Positions 1 to 6,031 of a stretch of DNA of 6,031 nt are shown one piece after another. Numbering within the stretch: the first letter of the stretch is position 1; each line of letters begins with the position of its first letter. The stretch lies in contig VGQR01000132.1 of the NCBI GenBank assembly GCA_016882345.1, positions 1 to 6,031 of the forward strand, given 5' to 3'. The translations under genes were made by a program, and so were the position numbers. A model generated the notes under the pieces. That model had not been told where the DNA came from and did not search any database. It worked only from the letters and a program-made list of their open reading frames with translations. Source of the stretch: Cyanobacteria bacterium K_DeepCast_35m_m2_023 (lineage in GTDB: Bacteria; Cyanobacteriota; Cyanobacteriia; PCC-6307; Cyanobiaceae).

Positions 1-123
1 AAAGCCAACCCGCGCATGGCCTTGGTGATGAAGCAACTCGAGAAACTGGCGCCTACCGAGCTGGAGGCGATCCGATCGACAGCTGCAATCAGAATGCTGA
101 ATTCGAGCCAGACCGTTGCCTGA
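1..123 (+). CDS. C-terminal end of an unidentified protein (5' truncated by window edge)
   Basis: Reading frame 1 is open from the first base to a TGA at 121-123 and gives 40 residues. They include a charged, helix-like stretch (MKQLEKLAPTELEAIR) and end in SSQTVA. The amphipathic Leu/Glu/Lys pattern looks like genuine protein. The fragment is too short to recognise a family, and the complementary strand is also open over these bases, so the strand is not certain. Its stop overlaps the proposed TTG start of the bestrophin-like gene by 8 bases, a spacing typical of co-transcribed genes. No function is proposed. Confidence 0.5.
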   Translation, partial: KANPRMALVMKQLEKLAPTELEAIRSTAAIRMLNSSQTVA

Positions 124-1054
124 CCTGCGCACCACGTTGCTCAGCGGTGCCCATGGCGATCCCTCACGCACCCGCCGCCACGACTACGGCGTTGTGCTGC
201 TGCAGTTGTTGTGGCGGCTGCGACTGGACCTGCTGCTCTTTGCCGCCGTGATTGGCGGGATCCTCAGCCGTGGTCCCCTGAGCCAGTGGCGACTGACGTC
301 CATGGGCATTTCTGTGCTGGGCATCGCCGTCTCCATCTTCATCGCCTTTCGCAACACCCAGGCCATGGGCCGTTGGTGGGAGGCGCGCACGTTGTTGGGC
401 GCCTTGGTCAACCACAGCAGGCAATGGCGTGATGGCCTGTTGGCCTTGCTGACGCCCGAGCAAATGGCCAGCCGCAGTGGCCGCCAGTTGCTCGAGTATC
501 AGGTCGTGCTGGTCTGGCTGCTCAACTTTGAACTGCGCAACTACTGGCGCGCCGATGTGCGCCAGGGCGTCGATGCATTGCTGGCTGACCTGGACTTACC
601 GAGCAATCTTGGCTTGCAAGTCTTATGCCGCCAGCGTGCACAGGCGATCCGAGAGGCCTTTGCCCATGGCTGGATCGATGCCTGGGGACGTCAGCAACTG
701 ATCGAGATCAACGACCGCTGCCAAGATGACATCGGCGGTCTGCAGCGGATTCGCAACACACCCATCCCCGCCTCCTACGACGTCTTCGTGCGTCTGATCA
801 CCTGGGTCTTCGGCACCCAGCTGATGTTGGAGTTTTACCGGGATGGACAACCCTTGGTCGGTGCTGTCCTGTTCCTCGGCTTTCTGGTCGCCGAGCGCAT
901 CGGCTCCTACGTGGAGGGCCCCTTTGATCGTGACGGCAGCAGCTTTTCGCTACCGCTCAACGCGATCTGCGCCACGATCACCAACGATTTGATCGAGCGG
1001 CCCTTGCCCTTCGGTTCCTTTGCGCCCAGCCACGATCCGGCGCGCTGGGATTGA
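116..1054 (+). CDS. Bestrophin-like ion channel (bestrophin/UPF0187 family membrane protein)
   Basis: Predicted 312-residue membrane protein of the bestrophin/UPF0187 family, whose members form pentameric ion channels. Family hallmarks are FRNTQAMGRWWEAR at residues 78-91, the NTPIP motif at 214-218 followed by a Tyr at 221, and EGPF at 267-270 followed by a SLPLN block at 278-282. Hydrophobic segments lie near residues 36-50, 62-78, 224-240 and 246-260, matching the four-helix bestrophin layout. The length is normal for bacterial members. By alignment on the RWW motif, the pore-neck positions are Ile70, Ile74 and Phe78. The start is uncertain: an in-frame TGA at 98-100 limits the frame, no ATG precedes the first conserved region, and TTG at 116 is the first plausible start (TTG at 137 is an alternative). 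No clear ribosome binding site is visible. Ion selectivity cannot be read from the sequence: characterised relatives carry chloride, bicarbonate or cations, and plant thylakoid homologues act as anion channels. Confidence 0.9.
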   Translation: MPDLRTTLLSGAHGDPSRTRRHDYGVVLLQLLWRLRLDLLLFAAVIGGILSRGPLSQWRLTSMGISVLGIAVSIFIAFRNTQAMGRWWEARTLLGALVNHSRQWRDGLLALLTPEQMASRSGRQLLEYQVVLVWLLNFELRNYWRADVRQGVDALLADLDLPSNLGLQVLCRQRAQAIREAFAHGWIDAWGRQQLIEINDRCQDDIGGLQRIRNTPIPASYDVFVRLITWVFGTQLMLEFYRDGQPLVGAVLFLGFLVAERIGSYVEGPFDRDGSSFSLPLNAICATITNDLIERPLPFGSFAPSHDPARWD

Positions 1055-1107
1055 GCCACCGTCGATGGCCCAGGTCGGCTTAGCCTGACAAGGCATCCTG
1101 CTGCAGC

Positions 1108-1692
1108 ATGAGCCTGGCGCTGATCTGGCCCCTGGAGGCCTACCTCTGGTTCAAGACCCTGCACATCGTTGGCGTGGTGGTCTGGTTTGCCGGGCTCTTC
1201 TACCTGGTGCGGTTGTTCATCTACCACCGCGAAGCCGACGATCTGGAACCGCCGTTGCGGGACGCCTTTCAGCAGCAGTACGCCCTGATGGAGCGCCGCC
1301 TCGCCAACATCATCACCACACCGGGAATGGTGGTGGCGGTGGTCTGCGCCGCTGGACTGCTCAGTATCAATCCCAGCTGGCTGCACCAGGGCTGGATGCA
1401 CGCCAAGTTGGCTTGTGTGGTGGCGCTGCTGGCCTACCACGCGTTCTGTTACCGCTTGATGGGGCAACTGCAGCAGGGAGTCTGCAGCTGGAGCGGCCGC
1501 CAGCTGCGGGCGCTCAATGAGCTGCCCACCCTGCTGCTGGTGATCGTGGTGATGCTGGTGGTGTTCAAGGCCCAGTTCCCGACCGGTGCTGCCACCTGGT
1601 TCATTGTGGCCCTGGTGGTGTTCATGGCTGCCTCGATTCAGTTCTATGCCCGCTGGCGCCGATTGCGGGCCGAAGCCCATGCGCCCAGCTGA
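1108..1692 (+). CDS. hemJ: HemJ-type protoporphyrinogen IX oxidase (UPF0093 membrane protein)
   Basis: Integral membrane protein of 194 residues that oxidises protoporphyrinogen IX to protoporphyrin IX, the last step shared by heme and chlorophyll synthesis. HemJ replaces HemY/HemG in most cyanobacteria. Recognised from KTLHIVGVVVWFAGLFYLVR (residues 16-35), the YALMERRL segment with the following ITTPGM (58-74), WMHAKLA (97-103), a His in AYHAFCYR (109-116) and the RALNELP motif (134-140). Hydrophobic spans lie near 14-35, 70-86, 99-113, 139-154 and 162-180. His19, His98 and His111 are candidate heme ligands or functional histidines, since the Synechocystis enzyme is reported to be a b-type heme protein. 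The ATG at 1108 puts the conserved first helix right at the N-terminus, as expected. The gene follows the bestrophin gene after 53 bases with no convincing hairpin, and its last 14 bases overlap the start of the PHP gene, suggesting one operon. Confidence 0.92.
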   Translation: MSLALIWPLEAYLWFKTLHIVGVVVWFAGLFYLVRLFIYHREADDLEPPLRDAFQQQYALMERRLANIITTPGMVVAVVCAAGLLSINPSWLHQGWMHAKLACVVALLAYHAFCYRLMGQLQQGVCSWSGRQLRALNELPTLLLVIVVMLVVFKAQFPTGAATWFIVALVVFMAASIQFYARWRRLRAEAHAPS

Positions 1693-2335
1693 CCGCAGCC
1701 ATCCCCTCAGCAGCGTGCTGGCATCAGTCAGCCCCGGCTGCTGCCCCACACGGCTCAACTTTCACTGCCACACGCAATGCAGTGACGGCAGCCTCAGGCC
1801 CGAGCAACTGGCCCAGCAGGCCCTGGACATTGGGCTCGAGCACCTGGCGATCACCGATCACCACAGTGTGACGGCCCATGCAGTGGCGGCAGCCTGGTTG
1901 GCTGAGAGTGGGGCGGGATCGCCGCCGACCCTGTGGACAGGCGTCGAGATCAGCGCCCTGCTCGACGGCTGTCTGGTGCATGTGCTCGGGCTCGGCTTTG
2001 CGGCCGACCACCCCCAGCTGGCGCCCTATCTGCAGGGCCAGAGCCAGGTGGGCGAAGCGCTGCGGGCCGGCGCCGTCGTGGCGGCGATTCATGCTGCTGG
2101 CGGTCTGGCGCTGTTGGCCCATCCGGCCCGATACCGCCTGCCGTTTGGACGCTTGATTGCAGCGGCGGCCGATCTGGGTTTCGACGGTGCCGAAGCCTGG
2201 TACGACTACGGCATGGCGCCGCAGTGGACGCCGACGCCACTGGTGTGTGAGGCCATCGCCTCCGAACTGGCCAAACGTGGCCTTTTGCAGAGTTGTGGCA
2301 CCGATACCCATGGTCATCACCTGGGCGGCCGCTAG
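1679..2335 (+). CDS. PHP-domain metal-dependent phosphoesterase
   Basis: Predicted soluble 218-residue hydrolase of the PHP superfamily (TrpH/YciV-like group), which uses a cluster of divalent metals to cleave phosphoester bonds. All expected metal-ligand motifs are present: HCHTQCSDGS (His29, His31, Asp36), ITDHHSV (Asp60, His61), GVEIS (Glu90), HVLGLG (His101), LAHPAR (His148) and GTDTHGH (Asp209, His211). The E. coli relative YciV (RNase AM) acts on 3',5'-nucleoside bisphosphates and RNA 5' ends, but substrates vary widely in this superfamily and none is assigned here. The ATG at 1679 was chosen because it gives a short leader before motif 1 and a 14-base overlap with hemJ. The frame is open further upstream (ATG at 1586), but that would bury 31 extra codons in hemJ. 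GTG at 1715 is a shorter alternative. The fourth motif is followed by only seven residues, so the protein is a compact, single-domain form. Confidence 0.9.
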   Translation: MRPADRSHPLSSVLASVSPGCCPTRLNFHCHTQCSDGSLRPEQLAQQALDIGLEHLAITDHHSVTAHAVAAAWLAESGAGSPPTLWTGVEISALLDGCLVHVLGLGFAADHPQLAPYLQGQSQVGEALRAGAVVAAIHAAGGLALLAHPARYRLPFGRLIAAAADLGFDGAEAWYDYGMAPQWTPTPLVCEAIASELAKRGLLQSCGTDTHGHHLGGR

Positions 2336-2362
2336 GGTTTACCCAGCATTTCTGTCTCGCTG

Positions 2363-2890
2363 ATGGGTCTGTTCGATCGTCTGCTCGGTGGCAAGGCGGC
2401 TGCCAGTGCCGCCGAGGCCAATGCCCCCAAGAAACCCGACAACACGTACTTCCTTGAGCCGGAGGCCTCCAGCAGCCTCGGGAACGTGTCGTTCATGAAG
2501 CGCTCGAACACCATCCGTCACACGTTCCCAGGCACCCTTGACAGCCCCGGCAACAAGGAAATGGTGGCCGAGGTCGCCTCGATGGAGGCCCGCGTCGAGA
2601 AGATGAGCGATGGCCTGGCCGGCATCCAGCCAGCGAACGAGTCGGTGAGCCTCAGCGACGGTGTACCCAAACCGGTCAAAAAGACCTTTGCTCAGCAATT
2701 GAGCCAGTCCGAGCTCGCGCAGCGGATGAAGGGTTCGGCTGTTGGTGTCAACGTGCCCGGTGGTACTGCCGCCATCAAGCGGGAGAGGGAGCAGCAACAG
2801 GACCAGGGACAACCCTCCTTGACCCAGCAGACCGGCAAACCCGGTGACATCAACCCCTTCAAGGCCATGGCCAAGGACCTACGCGGCTGA
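2363..2890 (+). CDS. Conserved-looking protein of unknown function (175 aa)
   Basis: I do not recognise a named family. The 175-residue product begins with a short amphipathic segment (MGLFDRLLGGK) followed by an Ala-rich, probably flexible linker (11-24). An aromatic/basic block at 29-58 (YFLEPEA, LGNVSFMKRSN, TIRHTFPGT) looks like the conserved core. A possible helix follows at 64-86 (KEMVAEVASMEARVEKMSDG). The rest is polar: a Lys/Gln/Ser stretch at 103-123, a Gln-rich run near 144-156, and a C-terminal GDINPFKAMAKDLRG. There is no signal peptide, membrane helix, Cys pair or catalytic motif, so a cytoplasmic, partly disordered adaptor or assembly-type protein is possible, but that is inference. 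ATG at 2363 lies 27 bases after the PHP gene stop, consistent with co-transcription; no strong ribosome binding site is seen. The end overlaps the end of the opposing cobN gene by 12 bases. Codon use matches the neighbours, so I judge it a real gene. Confidence 0.8.
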   Translation: MGLFDRLLGGKAAASAAEANAPKKPDNTYFLEPEASSSLGNVSFMKRSNTIRHTFPGTLDSPGNKEMVAEVASMEARVEKMSDGLAGIQPANESVSLSDGVPKPVKKTFAQQLSQSELAQRMKGSAVGVNVPGGTAAIKREREQQQDQGQPSLTQQTGKPGDINPFKAMAKDLRG

Positions 2891-5800
2891 TCCCGGCGAG
2901 GGGTGGGCTTCGGTTAGGGCCTCACTCGCCAGGACCAGCTGGTGCAGTCGCTCGATCTGTTCGGCTGATGCACCGGCCCACAACTGACGGTTGTGGGCTT
3001 CGAGCAGTCGCTCAGCCATGTCGCGCAACGCCCAGGGGTTGCTGCGCTCCAAAAACGCCCTGACCTCGGGGTCTTCGAGCCAGGTCTGCTGAATGGCGCC
3101 ATAGCTCCAATCGGGCATGCGCCCGGTGCTGGCGTCGTAGGCAAACAGATAATCGAGGCTGGCAGCCATCTCAAATCCGCCCTTGTATCCGTGAGCGGTC
3201 ATTGCCGCGATCCAGCGCGGATTGAGCAGCCTGCTGCGCAGCACTTTGTCGATTTCCTTCTCGAGACGGTGCATCCGTGGACGCTGGTGGCGTGCGTGAT
3301 CCCCAAACCACAGGGCTGGCGCCTGGCCCTGCAGGCGCTCGGCGGCAGCGCTGAGCCCCCCCTGAAACTGGTAATAGTCGTCCGAATCGAGCAGGTCGTG
3401 TTCGCGGTTGTCCTGGTTGTGAAGCACGACCTGCACCTGGCCCAGGCGCTGCTCCAGACCCTGGCGGTCAGCCTGGGGCTCGATCGCCACCGACCCGTCG
3501 TAGCGCCAGCTGCTCCACGTCAGAAACGCTTCGGCCAGATCGTGGCGCTGCTCCCACTGGCCGCTGTCGATCAGACCCTGCAGACCGGCGCCGTATGCCC
3601 CCGGAGCGCTGCCGTAGACCCGGCCCCAGTGGCCCTCGATGGCGGCCCTGGCTGCCAGGGGGTTGGCTTCGGCCGGTTCGTCCAGGGCGGCCACCAACGC
3701 ACAGGCCTGGTTGAACCAACCCACCAGCTGGGGGAAGGCGTCGCGAAACAAGCCTGAAATGCGCAGGGTCACATCGACCCGTGGCCGTTGCAGCAGCGAC
3801 AGCGGAATCACCTCCAGCGCCAGCAGGCGCCGGCTCGGCCCATCCCAGACCGGCCTGACCCCGAGCAAGGCCAGAGCCTGGGCCATGTCCTCACCGCCAT
3901 TGCGCATCGTCGCCGTTCCCCACACCGACAGGGCCAGGGTCTGCAGGTGCTCGCCCTGCTCCTGCAGGTGCAGCTCCAACAGCAGTTCGGCGCTGCGACG
4001 ACCCAGGTCCCAGGCCGTCTCGGTCGGCAGGCCGCGCAGGTCGACGCTGTAAAAGTTTCGCCCGGTCGGCAACAGATCCGGCCGGCCGCGGGTCGGGGCC
4101 CCCGACGGTCCGGCACTGATGCGCCGCCCCGCGAGCGCGTCGAGCAGGGCCTGGCGTTCGGCGGGTCCGCACGACCGCAGCCGTGGGATCAGCTCCTGTT
4201 GCAGGTGCTGCAGCCAGGGGCGCGTGGCTGCTCCTGGAGCATGGGGCGAACGCTCCTCGCTCCAGGCCTGGCGAATCAGTGCCAAGGCGCTCGTCTCGAG
4301 CACCGCGACACCATCACCAACCTTGCGCAGCGACGCGGGTTCGGCCCCAGCCAGGCCCCGCAGGATGGCGCGATCCGCAGACGGCAACGGCGCCTCTTCC
4401 GGATCGCACCAGGGATCCAGCTGCAGTCCGTAGTCCAGGGCCAGGGCCTGCACCAGGCCTGGCAAGCCGGCCTGGGGCGGGCGCGCCAGGCACAGCAGCA
4501 GCTCCACGGCCCGCTCGGCCTGGGGCAGGGTGCCAAAGGTGTGCAGCCCCAGGCGGATCTGGGCCTCCTTGAGTTCGCAGAGGTAGCCATCGGCCGCATC
4601 GAGCCTGGTCTCCAGGTCGATGGCCCTCCCGGCTGCTGCCACTGCAGCGGCCGTGTCTGGTGGGCCCCCCGTCGAGACGTCTGCAGGCAGCTGCAGGGTG
4701 TGCATCAATTCGCTCAGGCGCTGCCGCAGGCCCTGGCAGCGGTCGCTACCCAATTGGCGCGCCTCCCAGTACTCGTCGAGCAGGGCCTCGAGGGCCAGCA
4801 GGTCCCCATGCAACTGGGCCCGGCCCAGCGGTGGCGTCAGGTGATCGAGAATCACGGCCTGGGCGCGCCGCTTGGCCTGGGACCCCTCGCCGGGGTCGTT
4901 GACGATGAATGGATACAGGTGGGGCATCGGCCCCAGAGCCAGCTCGGGCCAGCACTGATCCGACAGGCCCAGTCCCTTGCCTGGCAGCCATTCGAGGTTG
5001 CCGTGCTTGCCCACGTGCACCACCGCATCGGCAGCAAAGCTCTGCCGCAGCCACAGGTACTGGGCCAGGTAGGCGTGGGTCGGGGGCAGGTCAGGGCTGT
5101 GGTAGCTGAGGGCTGGATCGCGGTCGTAGCCGCGGGCGGGCTGAATCAGCACCACCACATGCCCCCAGCGCAAGCCCCGAATCGGGAATCCCGCAGGGGC
5201 TAGCGAGGGATCGCGTTCGGGCGGGCCCCAGCGCTGCTCAAGCTGCTGGCGCGCTGCTAGCGGCAGGGTTTCATACCAAGACCCATAGTCCTGAAGCGAC
5301 AGATGATCGAGCGCGGGGCGATGTTCGCTCTCTGGGTCATTGCTGCGCCCGGCCAGCAGGGCGGCGATCAGGGCATCGCCATCGGCTGGTAATAGGGTCG
5401 TCAGCCCATAGCCCGCTTCCGCCAGCCACTGCAGCATCAACACGGTGCTGGCGGGCGTGTCGAGGCCGACACCGTTGGCCAGCCGGCTGTTGAGGGTCGG
5501 ATAGTTGGCCAGCACCAGGGCAATGCGCCGCTCGGCTGCCGGCTTGCGCCCCAGGCCGATCCAGCGCTGGGTCAGCTGGGCCACCCAGGCCAGGCGTTCG
5601 GGATCGGGGCAGTACTGCTGCAACACCGACCCGATCGCCTCGCCGTTGTGCCCTGCGGCATGCTGCTCCTTGAAGGCACCGATGCGGGTCGTCAACCGCC
5701 CGTCCAGTTCGGGCAGGGCCACCTGCAGGCTCAGATCGAGCGGGGACAGGCCGATGCTGCTGGCAGCCCAGGCCTGACGGGGTTGGGTGCTGGCCAACAC

Positions 5801-6031
5801 CTGCAACACCGGCACCCCCAGGCCATCCCACAGCGGAGCGCCCAGGCCGGCATCCTCAAACTGCACCGAGGCGAACGAGGTGCCGCAGAGCACCGCCTCG
5901 ACCGCCTCGCGCCCCAGCAAGCGGCTGACCCCCTCGCTGACCGCCGCATCGCGCAGGCCGCTGACCCACAAGGCCCGCGGGCACAGTCCCTGCTCCCGAA
6001 GGGCCACCAGCAGGGCGTCCATCCAGGCGGT
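2879..6031 (-). CDS. cobN: CobN-type cobaltochelatase large subunit (N-terminus cut by window edge)
   Basis: Large subunit of the cobaltochelatase that inserts cobalt into the corrin ring (hydrogenobyrinic acid a,c-diamide in the aerobic pathway); it is homologous to the magnesium chelatase subunit ChlH. The frame is open through the right edge (Thr-Ala-Trp precede the Met at 6022-6020), so that Met is internal. About 1050 residues are present of the roughly 1250 usual for CobN; perhaps 200 N-terminal residues are missing. Numbering from that Met, hallmarks in order are: LANYPTLNSRLANGVGLDTP (171-190), HVGKHGNLEWLPGKG (336-350), FIVNDPGEGSQAKRR (372-386) with LDHLTPP (392-398), LPTGRNFYSVD (651-661), GVRPVWD (721-727), RPRVDVTLRISGLFRDAFP (746-764), PGAYGAGL (807-814), DNREHDLLDSDDYYQFQGG (871-889) and KGGFEMAASLDYLFAYDA (947-964). 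No frameshift or missing block is apparent. The stop is TAG at 2881-2879, inside the end of the opposing small gene. ChlH is the main alternative, but LANYP with NGVGLDTP and the C-terminal YKGGFEMAA block favour CobN. Confidence 0.93.
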   Translation of the reverse strand, partial: TAWMDALLVALREQGLCPRALWVSGLRDAAVSEGVSRLLGREAVEAVLCGTSFASVQFEDAGLGAPLWDGLGVPVLQVLASTQPRQAWAASSIGLSPLDLSLQVALPELDGRLTTRIGAFKEQHAAGHNGEAIGSVLQQYCPDPERLAWVAQLTQRWIGLGRKPAAERRIALVLANYPTLNSRLANGVGLDTPASTVLMLQWLAEAGYGLTTLLPADGDALIAALLAGRSNDPESEHRPALDHLSLQDYGSWYETLPLAARQQLEQRWGPPERDPSLAPAGFPIRGLRWGHVVVLIQPARGYDRDPALSYHSPDLPPTHAYLAQYLWLRQSFAADAVVHVGKHGNLEWLPGKGLGLSDQCWPELALGPMPHLYPFIVNDPGEGSQAKRRAQAVILDHLTPPLGRAQLHGDLLALEALLDEYWEARQLGSDRCQGLRQRLSELMHTLQLPADVSTGGPPDTAAAVAAAGRAIDLETRLDAADGYLCELKEAQIRLGLHTFGTLPQAERAVELLLCLARPPQAGLPGLVQALALDYGLQLDPWCDPEEAPLPSADRAILRGLAGAEPASLRKVGDGVAVLETSALALIRQAWSEERSPHAPGAATRPWLQHLQQELIPRLRSCGPAERQALLDALAGRRISAGPSGAPTRGRPDLLPTGRNFYSVDLRGLPTETAWDLGRRSAELLLELHLQEQGEHLQTLALSVWGTATMRNGGEDMAQALALLGVRPVWDGPSRRLLALEVIPLSLLQRPRVDVTLRISGLFRDAFPQLVGWFNQACALVAALDEPAEANPLAARAAIEGHWGRVYGSAPGAYGAGLQGLIDSGQWEQRHDLAEAFLTWSSWRYDGSVAIEPQADRQGLEQRLGQVQVVLHNQDNREHDLLDSDDYYQFQGGLSAAAERLQGQAPALWFGDHARHQRPRMHRLEKEIDKVLRSRLLNPRWIAAMTAHGYKGGFEMAASLDYLFAYDASTGRMPDWSYGAIQQTWLEDPEVRAFLERSNPWALRDMAERLLEAHNRQLWAGASAEQIERLHQLVLASEALTEAHPSPGSAA

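Noticed and set aside
1055..1107. Possible hairpin in the bestrophin-hemJ gap (GTCGGCT ... AGCCTGAC)
   Set aside because: The arms pair imperfectly with almost no loop, and no T-run follows, so it does not qualify as a terminator. No convincing promoter boxes were seen either.
1586..1678. Upstream extension of the PHP gene to ATG 1586
   Set aside because: It would place 31 codons inside hemJ, and the translation (Trp/Pro-rich) resembles no PHP N-terminus. ATG 1679 gives the usual short leader.
907..1758. 283-codon open frame on the minus strand across the end of the bestrophin gene and all of hemJ
   Set aside because: The translation is rich in His, Gln and Gly with no recognisable motif, and it spans two confident plus-strand genes plus their gap. 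It is best explained by codon bias.
2339..2812. 157-codon open frame on the minus strand opposite the 175-residue protein gene
   Set aside because: The plus-strand frame has better start placement, operon spacing and more natural composition. The minus-strand product is low-complexity Leu/Gly/Arg-rich sequence.
2993..3757. 254-codon open frame on the plus strand, antisense to the 3' part of cobN
   Set aside because: It mirrors the most conserved C-terminal blocks of CobN, has no domain of its own, and has no neighbouring gene signals.
3788..5203. 471-codon open frame on the plus strand, antisense to cobN
   Set aside because: It lies wholly inside the strongly conserved cobN frame. Its product is Gln/Gly/Arg/Pro-rich low-complexity sequence without domains, typical of an antisense shadow in GC-rich DNA.

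Overview
The window looks like a GC-rich picocyanobacterial chromosome (Synechococcus/Cyanobium type). I infer this from gene content and order, not from any database match: a bestrophin-family channel, the HemJ-type protoporphyrinogen oxidase, a PHP phosphoesterase, a small protein of unknown function and a CobN/ChlH-family chelatase subunit lie almost back to back. The DNA is visibly G+C rich, with third codon positions strongly biased to G and C. No clear Shine-Dalgarno sequence precedes any of the starts. Nothing mobile, no RNA gene, no CRISPR array and no long repeat was seen.

Layout: (1) positions 1-123 hold the 3' end of a plus-strand reading frame whose beginning lies outside the window. 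(2) 116-1054 is the bestrophin-like channel, probably starting at TTG and overlapping the previous frame by 8 bases. (3) After a 53-base gap, 1108-1692 encodes HemJ. (4) 1679-2335 encodes a PHP-domain phosphoesterase whose ATG lies inside the end of hemJ (14-base overlap). (5) After 27 bases, 2363-2890 encodes a 175-residue protein of unknown function. (6) On the minus strand, cobN covers 2879 to the right edge, with its N-terminus cut off, and its stop codon lies inside the end of gene 5 (12-base tail-to-tail overlap).

The four complete plus-strand genes are so tightly packed, without a visible terminator, that they probably form one transcription unit. Two of the products act in tetrapyrrole metabolism: HemJ makes protoporphyrin IX, the branch-point precursor of heme and chlorophyll, and CobN inserts cobalt during cobalamin-type corrin synthesis. 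The bestrophin probably moves ions across a membrane, and the PHP enzyme probably hydrolyses a phosphoester. Neither has an obvious direct role in tetrapyrrole synthesis, so the grouping may be conserved synteny rather than a pathway. No undescribed multi-gene system is evident. The least explained item is the 175-residue protein.
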